Assembly: GCA_003553695.1 (NCBI GenBank)
Contig: PWFB01000016.1
Span: forward strand, 1 to 41,345
DNA length: 41,345 nt
Direction of reading: 5' to 3'
DNA from: Desulfonatronospira sp.
GTDB lineage: Bacteria; Desulfobacterota; Desulfovibrionia; Desulfovibrionales; Desulfonatronovibrionaceae
Part shown: positions 33,698 through 41,345 of the stretch, piece after piece
Layout: each line of letters opens with the position of its first letter
Numbering within the stretch: position 1 is the stretch's first letter
Notes under the pieces: model-generated
Seen by the model: the letters and a program-made list of their open reading frames with translations, nothing else
The model's database searches: none
Told to the model about the DNA's origin: nothing
Made by a program: the position numbers and the translations under genes

Positions 33698-34366
33698 ATG
33701 CGCAATATTTATGTAAAGATGACTCCTCTGCTGACTTTTTTTGCCGTGGGCTGGTCCATGAGCATCCGTTATAAAAGGATCAATTTCCAAAGAATCCAGG
33801 AACTGCGCAGGGGAAAAAAACCTATAGCCTTTGCCATATACCACAACGAACTCTTCCCCTTGTGCTATTTGCACCGCAACGAAGGCATCATCGCCGTGGT
33901 CAGTGCAAGCAGGGACGGGGAAATCCTGGCCAGGGTCCTGCACAGCATGGGATTCAATCTGGCCCGGGGGTCCAGTTCCAGGCAGGGGATGAAGGCCATG
34001 CTTGCGGCAATGCGTCAGATGCATACTACGGGAAGGGATGCCGTCCTTACCGTGGACGGCCCCCGGGGACCCAGGCACGAGGTTAAGCCGGGGATAATCT
34101 ATCTTGCTTCCAGGATAGGTGCTCATATCGTGCCTGTACGGGTAAGAATGAGCACCAGGCATGAGTTCTCCGGGTCCTGGGACCGGTTCAAGCTTCCCTG
34201 GCTGTGGTCTGTATGCGAGGTTGTATATGGCCGTCCGTATAAATTATCCCCCAAAATAGGTTCCAGTGAAATCACGCGAGAGTCCTTGAAGCTTAAACAT
34301 AAGCTGGGTCTTCTTTCAGAGGAGAGGATCTTTTCCGCCTCTGCCACAACTTCGAATATTTTATGA
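33698..34366 (+). CDS. DUF374 lysophospholipid acyltransferase-like protein
   Basis: A 222-residue protein of the DUF374 acyltransferase family. Seen: a hydrophobic N-terminal segment, IYHNELFPLCYL (the H-x4-L variant of the acyltransferase block I), SASRDGEILARVLHSMGF, RGSSSRQGMKAM, and DGPRGPRHEVKPGIIYLA (block III, phosphate binding). Family members are thought to acylate lipid A or phospholipid precursors at the inner membrane. It ends in a repeat cluster (34365 onward), which overlaps its stop codon. Confidence 0.85.
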   Translation: MRNIYVKMTPLLTFFAVGWSMSIRYKRINFQRIQELRRGKKPIAFAIYHNELFPLCYLHRNEGIIAVVSASRDGEILARVLHSMGFNLARGSSSRQGMKAMLAAMRQMHTTGRDAVLTVDGPRGPRHEVKPGIIYLASRIGAHIVPVRVRMSTRHEFSGSWDRFKLPWLWSVCEVVYGRPYKLSPKIGSSEITRESLKLKHKLGLLSEERIFSASATTSNIL

Positions 34367-34451
34367 TGCACCTGCAAAAAGTCGAAAACTGATATCTGAC
34401 ATCTGATCTCTGACGTCTGTGACTGCAAAAATGACTTTTTGCAGTCACATC
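34365..34451 (+). repeat. Repeat cluster: inverted GATG...CTGCAAAAAGTC pair with heptad tract (family A)
   Basis: Left end GATGCACCTGCAAAAAGTC (34365-34383); right end GACTTTTTGCAGTCACATC (34433-34451), its imperfect reverse complement. Between them five 7-mers run (34389-34423): CTGATAT, CTGACAT, CTGATCT, CTGACGT, CTGTGAC. The right side forms a perfect 13-bp hairpin (34419-34431 with 34436-34448, loop TGAC) that could also end the upstream gene's transcript. Confidence 0.75.
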
Positions 34452-34634
34452 TTTTATAGCTTTGCCAGGAGTCAGGTCAACATTCAACTCATCATCCTTA
34501 TTTTTTCAGGTCATGACTATCAGAATATTCCTGCAAATTATCAGGCGATTCAAGATGTTGATTTTATTCATTTTATTCCTTTTTTAATATATTAAAAGTT
34601 TACATAATTTACATTATGGGACAATAATGCAGGG
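34452..34634. other. Gene-free spacer
   Basis: A/T-rich DNA between the repeat cluster and the minus-strand terminator. No frame with a ribosome binding site and no structured RNA was apparent. Confidence 0.4.
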
Positions 34635-34674
34635 TAAAAAAAGGAGGCCGCCGGTGTTGGGCAACCTCCTTTTT
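34635..34674 (-). terminator. Terminator of the folK-YHS unit
   Basis: AAAAAGGAGG pairs with CCTCCTTTTT around a G/C-rich loop; read on the minus strand it ends in a run of seven T. It lies 45 bp beyond the stop codon of the YHS-type gene. The A/T flanks make it able to work in both directions. Confidence 0.8.
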
Positions 34675-34718
34675 GGAAATTATAATTTATGGATTATGGA
34701 TCAGGGATCAGGCATGGA

Positions 34719-34976
34719 TTAACTGGATTTTATCCTTTTCAAATATTTGTCCCGGCAATCGTAGCTGCAGAAGCAATACACCTGCCCATCCTTCTTGATG
34801 CGAACGTCGCTGTCCTTGTCAACGTAAGTCCCGCAGACCGGGTCCTTGACCATGATCCCGGAAGCAGCCAGCCTTTCCTTCTCCTTGAGCTGGGCATCTT
34901 TTTTCTTTTTCTGGTCGTTGGTCAGCAGCTTGTACAAAATAAAAAGCACAACAGCTATTACGATAAATTTCATCAT
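34719..34976 (-). CDS. Membrane-anchored YHS/TRASH-type metal-binding protein (PP0621-like)
   Basis: An 85-residue protein: one N-terminal membrane helix (residues 3-17), a Lys-rich linker (DQKKKKDAQLKEKER), then a small domain with DPVCGTYVDK and YCFCSYDCRDKYLK. The Cys pattern matches YHS/TRASH zinc- or copper-binding modules and the PP0621-like family. Two ATGs are adjacent (34974-34976 and the next); either may start the protein. It follows folK by 24 bp in the same direction and ends at a terminator. The metal and role are unknown. Confidence 0.75.
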   Translation of the reverse strand: MMKFIVIAVVLFILYKLLTNDQKKKKDAQLKEKERLAASGIMVKDPVCGTYVDKDSDVRIKKDGQVYCFCSYDCRDKYLKRIKSS

Positions 34977-35000
34977 GACGGTTATCCCTGAAGTTGAAGT

Positions 35001-35507
35001 TTAGGTTTGAAATATCTTATGCCCTTCCAGCCTGAATTCAAGCCCTTGCAGTAGACTTTCTGCCTTGGAACCATCCGGAAGAATGAGCCCGGGACATACT
35101 TCCACAAGGGGGATGAGCACGAAAGCCCTGGACTTCAGGCCGGGATGAGGAAGAATAAGATCTTCTTCGCTCATTATCGTGTTTCCAAACAGGAGCATGT
35201 CCAGATCAATGAGTCTGGGGCCGTTTCGTGGTCCCGGGATACGCCCCAGTCTTTTTTCCATCTCTTTTAATTCAGCAAGCAGAGTCCGGGGATGCCATGA
35301 CTTATCCCTGCGCATCCACAGAACCTGGTTGGCGAACCAGTCCTGATCCTTCAGGCCCTGAGGTTCCGTGCGGTAGATTGATGACTCCTTAACCACAGAC
35401 AGACCTGGCAAAGCTTGCACTAAGTCCGAGGCTTGTTTAAGATTGTCTGTAGGATCCCCCATATTGGACCCCAGACTGATAAATATATCCTGTTTATGCA
35501 GGTGCAT
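35001..35507 (-). CDS. folK: 2-amino-4-hydroxy-6-hydroxymethyldihydropteridine pyrophosphokinase
   Basis: A 168-residue HPPK that transfers pyrophosphate from ATP to the pterin before DHPS in folate synthesis. It opens DIFISLGSNMGDPTDNL and has SSIYRTEPQG, then the signature GPRNGPRLIDLDMLLFG with the two metal-binding aspartates, and LPHPGLKSRAFVLIPL. Its start at 35507 is divergent from xerD by 81 bp. It precedes the YHS-type gene. Confidence 0.95.
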   Translation of the reverse strand: MHLHKQDIFISLGSNMGDPTDNLKQASDLVQALPGLSVVKESSIYRTEPQGLKDQDWFANQVLWMRRDKSWHPRTLLAELKEMEKRLGRIPGPRNGPRLIDLDMLLFGNTIMSEEDLILPHPGLKSRAFVLIPLVEVCPGLILPDGSKAESLLQGLEFRLEGHKIFQT

Positions 35508-35588
35508 CTTTGAATGAAAACCTATATATTTCCCCTTGAAGGCGCAAGCACGGACATGTAAGCTTAGCCTTATTGCCCATGAACTTCA

Positions 35589-36542
35589 ATGTTCCGGAGT
35601 GAACCTTTTTTGGCCACCCTCGCCCAAAAACATCCTCATGCACAGTCCTTTCTGGATCATGCCCTGGCCATAAAGGGGCTGTCCCGTCAAACTGTTGCGG
35701 CATATACAGAAGATCTCTCCACCTTTCTGGTTTTTTTACAGGAAAAAGGAAAGGATGTCCTGGAAGTAAATGAACAGGGGCTTTTCGTGTATCTTATGTT
35801 CCTGCGCCGCAAAGGGCTTCAGAGCCGTAGTCTGGCCAGGCACATGGCCAGCCTGCGCGGTTTTTACGCATACCTGCATGAACAAGGGCTTTTAAAGGAC
35901 AACCCGGCGGAAATGCTTGAAAACCCCAAGCTGCCGAAACTTCTTCCCCGGGTACTCTCTATTGGGGAAGTGGAAAGCATATTAGCTCAACCTCCAACGG
36001 GGGACAAGCTCGGAGTCAGGGACAAAACCATGCTGGAAATCCTCTACGCAGCCGGGCTCAGGGTGTCCGAGCTTATAAACCTCAAGGTCCTGGACTTCGA
36101 TCCCCAGGCAGGTATAATAAGGGCATGGGGCAAGGGGGCCAGGGAACGCCTGGTACCTCTGCATTACAGCTGCATGCAGTGGCTGGACCATTATCTGCAG
36201 CACTGGCGCAGTTCTTTTGCCCCCAAGGTAGACAAAATTTTTCTCAACCGTTCCGGAAAGGCCCTGTCCAGGCAGGGAGTATGGAAAATAATCAAGAAAT
36301 ATGCCTTGATGGCCGGCATTAAAAAAGAAGTTTCTCCGCATACTCTGCGCCACTCCTTTGCCACACATCTGCTGGAGGGCGGTGCCGACCTGCGCACGGT
36401 CCAGGTACTGCTGGGACATTCCGATATAACAGCCACCGAGATATACACCCACGTCCAGAGCGACAGGCTCAAGGCCGCTCAAGACTTTTATCATCCCAGG
36501 TCGAAAAATACAGGAAAGCCGGTTCATGCAGAAACAAGATAA
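35589..36542 (+). CDS. xerD: Tyrosine recombinase XerD/XerC
   Basis: A 317-residue site-specific recombinase that resolves chromosome dimers at dif. The N-terminal SAM-like core-binding domain covers about 1-110. The catalytic residues are complete: R158 (AAGLRVSEL), K182 (WGKGARER), H251 and R254 (HTLRHSFATHLLEGG), H277 (LLGHSDI) and the nucleophile Y286 (EIYTHV). The absence of integrase-type context and the chromosomal setting fit a housekeeping Xer rather than a phage integrase; XerC and XerD cannot be told apart firmly here. No clear ribosome binding site precedes the ATG. The next gene starts inside its last codons. Confidence 0.9.
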   Translation: MFRSEPFLATLAQKHPHAQSFLDHALAIKGLSRQTVAAYTEDLSTFLVFLQEKGKDVLEVNEQGLFVYLMFLRRKGLQSRSLARHMASLRGFYAYLHEQGLLKDNPAEMLENPKLPKLLPRVLSIGEVESILAQPPTGDKLGVRDKTMLEILYAAGLRVSELINLKVLDFDPQAGIIRAWGKGARERLVPLHYSCMQWLDHYLQHWRSSFAPKVDKIFLNRSGKALSRQGVWKIIKKYALMAGIKKEVSPHTLRHSFATHLLEGGADLRTVQVLLGHSDITATEIYTHVQSDRLKAAQDFYHPRSKNTGKPVHAETR

Positions 36543-39219
36543 GCTCAAGGCACCAACGGTAATAACCTGTCATGTAAACGCTGATTTCGATGCCCTGTCT
36601 TCCATGATTGCCGCCAGCAAGATGTACCCTGAAGCAGTGCTCATATTTCCCGGAAGTCAGGAGAAAAATCTTAAAAATTTTTTCATCCAGAGCGCTACCT
36701 ACCTGTACAACTTCAAATCCTTCAAGGACATCGATCCGGAAGCGGTGCAACTGCTGGTGGTGGTGGATACCAGGCAGAAGTCCAGAATAAGGCACGTGGA
36801 ACAGCTCCTGGACAAAGAGGGCTTAAGTATACATATCTATGATCACCACCCGGACTCGGATGAGGATCTCCAGGGAGACCTGGAAGAAGTGCACCCCTGG
36901 GGCTCCACCATCTCTGTCATCTCCAGAATTCTAAAGGAAAAAGAGGTCCGGCTTACCGAAGACGAAGCCACCATAATGGGCCTCGGTGTATATGAGGACA
37001 CAGGTTCCTTCACCTTCAAATCCACTACGGTGCACGACTTTTCAGCCGCGTCATGGCTTCTTTCTCAGGGCATGGATCTCAATGTCGTCTCGGATCTGAT
37101 AACCCGTGATCTGAGTGCCGAACAGGTCTCCATTCTCAATTCCATGCTGGAAGCGGCCACCACGCACAAGATCAAGGGGATCGACGTGGTGGTCACGGAA
37201 ATTTCCCTGGATCATTATGTAGGCGATTTTGCCCTCCTGGCCCACAAGCTTCTGGATATGGAAAATATCCGGGTTCTTTTCGCCCTGGGCCGTATGCACG
37301 ACCGGGTACACCTGGTGGCCAGGAGCAGAACCGCGGATGTGGATGTAGGGCAGATATGTTCTTCCATGGGCGGCGGCGGACACTCTTTTGCCGCCTCGGC
37401 CAATCTCAAACACAAGACCCTGACTCAGGTCAAGGACGAGTTGTTCGGCCTGCTCTATTCTCAGATCAATCCCCAGATACTGGTAGAGGATCTCATGTCC
37501 AGGCCGGCGGTGACCATAGAAGAAGACAAAAGCATCAGTCAGGCCTCGGAAATTATGACCCGGTTCGGACTGAAGGCCATCCCGGTCACTGCCAGGGACA
37601 GCGGGGAATGTGTGGGCATTCTGGAACACCAGTTGGCTGACAAGGCCATCAGCCACGGCCTGGGCCATATTTTCCTCAAAGAGTACATGATTTCGGATGT
37701 TGCCAGTCTGACTCCCGAAGATGACATTTACCAGGTCATGGAGATCATCATCGGCCAGAGACAGCGCCTTATCCCGGTGGTGGAAGACGACGTGGTTACC
37801 GGAGTGGTCACCCGGACCGACCTGATAAACAATCTCATCAACGAACCGGCCCGAATCCCCGAATCCCTGCTCCCGGAAAAAAAGCGCGAGCGCAACATAA
37901 GACGTATGCTCAGGGAAAGGTTGCCCGAAAAGATATACTCCCTGCTCAAGGCCGCCGGGCATCAGGCCCGGGATATGGGATACCAGGTCTACTGCGTGGG
38001 AGGTTTTGTGCGCGACATTCTCCTGGGCCGCAGAAATCTGGATGTGGATCTTGTGGTGGAAGGAGATGGGATAAAATTCGCCAGGGCCCTGGCCAATAAA
38101 CTTGACGCCCGGATCAGAGAGCATCAGAAATTCAGGACAGCAGTGATCATCTTCGGTGACGGACAGAAGATTGATGTGGCCACTGCCAGGCTGGAATATT
38201 ACGAGCATCCGGCTGCCCTGCCCACGGTGGAACTGTCCTCCATAAAAATGGACCTCTACCGCAGGGATTTCAGTATCAACGCCCTGGCGGTGCACTTAAA
38301 CCCTGGGCATATGGGCAGACTTGTGGATTTCTTCGGGGGACAGCGGGATTTGAAGGACAGGGTGATCCGGGTGCTGCACTCTCTTAGTTTTGTGGAGGAT
38401 CCCACCAGAATTGTCCGGGCTATTCGCTTTGAGCAGAGGTTCGGTTTCAGGATCGGGGCCCAGACAGAAAAACTCATCAAGAATGCCCTTGAGCTGAATA
38501 TCTTCCATCAGCTTTCAGGGAGCAGAATCTTCCACGAACTGCAGATGATCTTCGAAGAGGACAGCCCCCTGCCCTGTCTGGTCAGGATGGAATACTACGG
38601 GCTTTTGAAACATATCCATCCCATGCTCAAGCTTACCACCAATGTAAAGCACATCCTGACCGAGACGGAAAAAGTCATCAACTGGTTTCAGCTTCTTTAC
38701 CTGGAGGAAAAGATAGATAAGTGGGTTTTGTATATACTGGGACTGTTGAATCATATCAATGATGTCCAGGCCGGCATCATCATGCAGCGCTTCAGTTTTT
38801 CCCAGAAAAAAACCAGGCATGTTTTTTCCCTGCGCTCCCAGATAAACAAGGCCATGAGCAGCCTGTCCGCCTGGCATCAGGACGATGGAAAGCTCAGCTC
38901 TCTTTATTTTATATTAACCCCCCTGCCCCTGGAGGGACTTCTTTTCCTCATGGCCAGGGTGCACAAGGAGGAGCTGCGTAAATACGTATCCTACTACATT
39001 ACCCAGTTGCGCGACATTCAGCCCCAGCTTTCAGGCAAGGATCTCAAAAAGATGGGGCTTACGCCCGGCCCTGAGTTCGGCCGCATCCTGCAGGAACTCA
39101 AGGCGGCACAGATTGACGGGTTGACCTGCGACAGGCAGGAACAAAAGGAATGGGTAAGACAAAAGCTCTCTGAGCAGTCATCTGAAAAAGGTAAAGAAAA
39201 CGGGGCTTCCGGCAAATAA
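36526..39219 (+). CDS. DHH-CBS-polyA polymerase fusion (A-adding tRNA nucleotidyltransferase)
   Basis: An 897-residue fusion. An N-terminal DHH phosphoesterase half has ITCHVNADFDALSS (13-26), VVDTRQKS and YDHHPDSD (near 105-112), with DHHA1-type SSMGGGGHSFAASA near 280. A CBS pair spans about 315-440. The C-terminal half is a class II nucleotidyltransferase: YCVGGFVRDILLGR, catalytic D506 and D508 (RNLDVDLVVEGDG), YRRDFSINALA and RIVRAIRFEQRFGF. This arrangement is known from bacteria with split CC- and A-adding enzymes, where it adds A76 to tRNA; the DHH part could be a nanoRNase-like or regulatory module. It overlaps xerD by 17 bp, with AGGAAAG before the ATG. Confidence 0.9.
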   Translation: MQKQDKLKAPTVITCHVNADFDALSSMIAASKMYPEAVLIFPGSQEKNLKNFFIQSATYLYNFKSFKDIDPEAVQLLVVVDTRQKSRIRHVEQLLDKEGLSIHIYDHHPDSDEDLQGDLEEVHPWGSTISVISRILKEKEVRLTEDEATIMGLGVYEDTGSFTFKSTTVHDFSAASWLLSQGMDLNVVSDLITRDLSAEQVSILNSMLEAATTHKIKGIDVVVTEISLDHYVGDFALLAHKLLDMENIRVLFALGRMHDRVHLVARSRTADVDVGQICSSMGGGGHSFAASANLKHKTLTQVKDELFGLLYSQINPQILVEDLMSRPAVTIEEDKSISQASEIMTRFGLKAIPVTARDSGECVGILEHQLADKAISHGLGHIFLKEYMISDVASLTPEDDIYQVMEIIIGQRQRLIPVVEDDVVTGVVTRTDLINNLINEPARIPESLLPEKKRERNIRRMLRERLPEKIYSLLKAAGHQARDMGYQVYCVGGFVRDILLGRRNLDVDLVVEGDGIKFARALANKLDARIREHQKFRTAVIIFGDGQKIDVATARLEYYEHPAALPTVELSSIKMDLYRRDFSINALAVHLNPGHMGRLVDFFGGQRDLKDRVIRVLHSLSFVEDPTRIVRAIRFEQRFGFRIGAQTEKLIKNALELNIFHQLSGSRIFHELQMIFEEDSPLPCLVRMEYYGLLKHIHPMLKLTTNVKHILTETEKVINWFQLLYLEEKIDKWVLYILGLLNHINDVQAGIIMQRFSFSQKKTRHVFSLRSQINKAMSSLSAWHQDDGKLSSLYFILTPLPLEGLLFLMARVHKEELRKYVSYYITQLRDIQPQLSGKDLKKMGLTPGPEFGRILQELKAAQIDGLTCDRQEQKEWVRQKLSEQSSEKGKENGASGK

Positions 39220-39232
39220 TTCCCGGAAGCCC
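39203..39232. terminator. Hairpin across the stop codon between convergent genes
   Basis: A 10-bp perfect stem GGGCTTCCGG/CCGGAAGCCC. The loop contains the TAA stop (39217-39219) of the preceding gene. No T-run; it may still end transcription from both sides, since the next gene converges with a stop at 39248. Confidence 0.5.
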
Positions 39233-39247
39233 GGCTGCCTGAGCCTG

Positions 39248-40888
39248 TTAGGAATCAAGGATTTGTCTGGCCTTTTCTTCCTGAGCCTCGGTTATAAAAG
39301 GCAATCCGGTTTCCCTGGCGGTTTCGCGGTTGCCTGCGGCCAGATCGCCCCGGTCGATTTCCGAAAGGGCGAATTTCCTGGATCCGGCCATGAACTGCTG
39401 CAGGCCGGCCTTGAGTTTGTCGGCCATGGTCCAGAAGGCGATGGCTCCGAAGGGTATGTTGGCCATTTCATTCTTGCCTACTTTTTTCTGGATATCGTAG
39501 TAACCGGCAAAGATCTCCTCGGGAGATGATCCGAAATCGGATACGGTCTTGGGCAGCTTGTCCCAGTTACCGCCAATTTTTTCCTTTTTCTCGGGCTGAA
39601 GAACTCCCTGGATGTTGCTTCCCAGGAAGCCGGAGATCATTAGAGCCCTGCCCATGCAGACCAGCTTGCTGTAAGGGGCTCCCAGGGCTATGGCCTTGAA
39701 GATATGGTCCTCCTGGGCAAAACCCCCGGCAAAGGACAGATCCGGTACGTTTTCACCTTTTTCATCCAGCATCCGGGTATATTCGTAGGCCTTGGAGTGC
39801 AGAAGTATGGACGGAACTCCCCAGGACTGCATCATATGCCAGGGACTCATTCCGGTTCCCCCCCCTGCCCCGTCGATGGTAAGCAGGTCAATGTTGTTTT
39901 CCCCGGCCAGCTTGATTGCCATTGCCAGGGCTTCCATGCCGTAAGCCCCGGTCTTCAGGGTTACGCCCTTGATTCCCAGGCCTCGCAGATATTCCACGGT
40001 GTTTCTGAAGTTTTTGCGGATATCTTCATATTTTTCAAAATCGGTAAATCCCAGGCGGCTGTGCCGGGCAAAGGCCTTGATGGAGCCCCTCTGGAATGCT
40101 TCCTGCACTTCGCTCAGTTCCGGGTCGGGATCCACCACGTAACCTCTTTTCTTGAGAAAAAGGGCCTGTTCCAGGCTGAATACCTCAATTTCTCCGCCGA
40201 TATCCTTGGCCCCCTGCCCCCACTTTAGTTCTATCAGGACCTTGTCTCCACCGTACTTGTCGGCCACATAGTCAGCCACACGGTTGCGTCCGTCCTCAAC
40301 GTTCAACTGAACCAGCACGGCCCCGTGACCGTCAAAATAGCGCATATAAGTCTGAATGCGGCGATCCAGTTCAGGGGCGTCCACTATGCGTCCGTTTTCC
40401 ATCCTGGAATTGCGGTCCACCCCTACCACATTTTCCCCGATGACGATGGGGACGCCTACCAGGGAACAGCCCACTGCAAAGGAATCCCAGTAGCTTTCCG
40501 CAATCTTGGTGGACCCCAGGGCACCGGTCATAATGGGCATCCTGGCCTGTATTTTCTTTGTTCTGCCAAATGAAGTGGTGACGTCGGCGCCGGGAAAAGT
40601 GCAGTTGTCCGGGTCGTTGCTTACGCCTTGAGGCAGACCGCTGGAACCGTAGTTGTATCCCTGGATGCGCACAGAGTTGTAGGACACTCCTACATGAGTT
40701 GTGTTGTCCGCACCAGCGGTTACTTTTCCGTAATCCCTGGGATAGAGCACCTCCCTGCCTTTTATGCTTGCAAGCCAGGTTTCACATTTTCCTGCGCAAT
40801 CCGCCCTGCAGAGTGTACACAGTCCGGACTCGGCCGGACTGCCCCTGTTAACAGTACCCAAAACATCATTTGACTTGGAAGCTTTCAC
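39248..40888 (-). CDS. FMN-binding glutamate synthase-family protein with Cys-rich N-terminus
   Basis: A 546-residue protein related to the FMN/synthase domain of glutamate synthase (GltB), without the glutaminase domain. Core motifs: PIMTGALGSTKIAES, ELKWGQGAKDIGGEI, KTGAYGMEALAMAIKLAG, TIDGAGGGTGMSP and CMGRALM/SGFLGSNIQG. The N-terminus carries CTLCRADCAGKC (residues 24-35), perhaps metal or Fe-S binding. The start is GTG 40886-40888, with AAGGAGGA seven bases upstream. Such stand-alone domains occur in archaea and anaerobes; whether this one makes glutamate is not established. It stands alone on the minus strand. Confidence 0.87.
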   Translation of the reverse strand: MKASKSNDVLGTVNRGSPAESGLCTLCRADCAGKCETWLASIKGREVLYPRDYGKVTAGADNTTHVGVSYNSVRIQGYNYGSSGLPQGVSNDPDNCTFPGADVTTSFGRTKKIQARMPIMTGALGSTKIAESYWDSFAVGCSLVGVPIVIGENVVGVDRNSRMENGRIVDAPELDRRIQTYMRYFDGHGAVLVQLNVEDGRNRVADYVADKYGGDKVLIELKWGQGAKDIGGEIEVFSLEQALFLKKRGYVVDPDPELSEVQEAFQRGSIKAFARHSRLGFTDFEKYEDIRKNFRNTVEYLRGLGIKGVTLKTGAYGMEALAMAIKLAGENNIDLLTIDGAGGGTGMSPWHMMQSWGVPSILLHSKAYEYTRMLDEKGENVPDLSFAGGFAQEDHIFKAIALGAPYSKLVCMGRALMISGFLGSNIQGVLQPEKKEKIGGNWDKLPKTVSDFGSSPEEIFAGYYDIQKKVGKNEMANIPFGAIAFWTMADKLKAGLQQFMAGSRKFALSEIDRGDLAAGNRETARETGLPFITEAQEEKARQILDS

Positions 40889-40903
40889 TTAATAATCCTC
40901 CTT

Positions 40904-41084
40904 GATTCTTTTCAGCTAGAACATTCTATAAAATGAATAACCGGGATTTTATGCAATTCACGGCAATGTCGAAATTGCCGTGAAGACTTGGATCCCGCAC
41001 CAGCCTGACTGATAGAGCCCCCTACCAAAGGGGGTGAGATTACTCAATGGTCAAAAATAAAATAATTATTACATTTATGTAAAA
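40904..41084. other. Gene-free region with hairpins
   Basis: Contains an 11-bp hairpin TTCACGGCAAT/ATTGCCGTGAA (40957-40967 with 40974-40984) and a small CCCCCT/AGGGGG hairpin near 41020. A near-palindrome TTACATTTATGTAA (41069-41082) could be an operator next to the promoter at 41085. The longest open frames lack ribosome binding sites. Confidence 0.45.
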
Positions 41085-41113
41085 TTGATTGTATATCAGT
41101 GAGATATTATACA
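41085..41113 (+). promoter_or_regulatory. Candidate plus-strand promoter with no visible gene
   Basis: TTGATT (41085-41090), 17-nt spacer, TATACA (41108-41113). No gene start is seen in the remaining 230 bp, so it may serve a gene or RNA beyond the window or in this spacer. Confidence 0.4.
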
Positions 41114-41175
41114 TAAAGAAGTCAACAATATTCTAACAGGCTCAACAGTTTTTGACACGGTCGTTAATTTGTTTC

Positions 41176-41208
41176 CATCCGGAAATTCCTTATTTCCGGA
41201 TGCTGAAA
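41176..41208 (+). repeat. REP-like 33-nt hairpin repeat, copy 2
   Basis: The same 10-bp stem CATCCGGAAA/TTTCCGGATG and CTGAAA tail as 17922-17954, in the same orientation, with loop TTCCTTA. A further half copy (TTTCCGGAAA) follows near 41221. Confidence 0.75.
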
Positions 41209-41315
41209 TAGATGGTTTTCTTTCCGGAAACGAGGAGTTTTTTCTTTTGGCAAGGAAATCTAGCAATTATGAGGAGGCGTATCTTAATACGTTGACGAAT
41301 AATTGTGCAGATTGA

Positions 41316-41332
41316 CCACGCGAGGCGCGTGG
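41316..41332 (+). other. Short GC hairpin at the window end
   Basis: CCACGCG pairs with CGCGTGG around a 3-nt loop AGG. Its role cannot be told; sequence beyond the window would be needed. Confidence 0.4.
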
Positions 41333-41345
41333 CAGGCTAAGCCAA

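Noticed and set aside
34389-34423. CRISPR-like array
   Set aside because: Units are 7 bp and contiguous with no unique spacers, and no cas genes are present.
35589-36542. Phage or island integrase
   Set aside because: No tRNA gene, att site or mobile cargo is near; neighbours are housekeeping genes, and the sequence is that of a typical Xer protein.
37051-38295. Long minus-strand frame (414 codons) opposite the A-adding enzyme gene
   Set aside because: It is an antisense shadow; the plus strand has clear conserved domains throughout and the minus frame shows no recognisable protein.

Overview
This 41.3-kb stretch looks like the core chromosome of a strictly anaerobic bacterium of the sulfate-reducer type (former Deltaproteobacteria, most like Desulfovibrionales). 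That is an inference from gene content: an LL-diaminopimelate aminotransferase (DapL) route to lysine, menaquinone by the futalosine route (MqnA), a HesB/IscA-like selenoprotein, a PxxKW cysteine-rich protein, a DHH-CBS-nucleotidyltransferase (A-adding) enzyme, small RRM RNA-binding proteins, and flavoproteins with Cys-rich N-termini. Base composition is moderate and fairly even. I saw no prophage, insertion sequence or CRISPR array.

Layout. 1-2326: a minus-strand pair (SagB-type nitroreductase, then a zinc-ribbon methyltransferase) and a long spacer. 2327-5348: RRM protein 1 with a strong terminator, a cardiolipin-synthase-like phospholipase D protein, and convergent dapL. 5436-7551: a selenoprotein gene that a standard gene caller would miss (in-frame TGA at 5650-5652) with its own promoter and terminator, then the PxxKW protein and an M20 hydrolase. 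7597-17124: mnmG, a CorC-like protein, lnt, prfB (with the classic +1 programmed frameshift), a HU gene, dapF, dapA and an FMN alpha-hydroxyacid-oxidase-like protein. 17217-21321: pyrR (minus), copA-type copper ATPase, RRM protein 2, and a small unknown minus-strand gene. 21575-28673: mfd, a SurA-like lipoprotein, SurA, RodZ-like and RecO, apparently one transcription direction. 28712-28934: a long imperfect palindrome. 29169-32632: glyQ, glyS, rpsT. 32775-35507: mqnA (minus), a DUF374 acyltransferase, a repeat cluster, a YHS/TRASH-type membrane protein and folK. 35589-39219: xerD overlapping the A-adding enzyme gene. 39248-40888: a glutamate-synthase-like FMN protein (minus), followed by 457 bp of gene-free DNA rich in hairpins.

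How the genes fit together. Most are housekeeping: translation (mnmG, prfB, glyQS, rpsT, tRNA 3' end addition), envelope assembly (lnt, cardiolipin synthase, surA, rodZ, acyltransferase), lysine and peptidoglycan precursor supply (dapA, dapF, dapL), and DNA maintenance (mfd, recO, xerD, HU). The less ordinary content is at two levels. One is recoding: a Sec UGA in a HesB-like protein and the RF2 frameshift occur in the same window. The other is non-coding repeats: a heptad-tract family ending in CTGCA-type hairpins, a REP-like 33-nt hairpin in two copies, and a 193-bp palindrome whose tail recurs at the window's first bases. I did not find a convincing wholly new multi-gene system; the best candidates for novelty are the repeat families and the conserved leaders of the two RRM genes.
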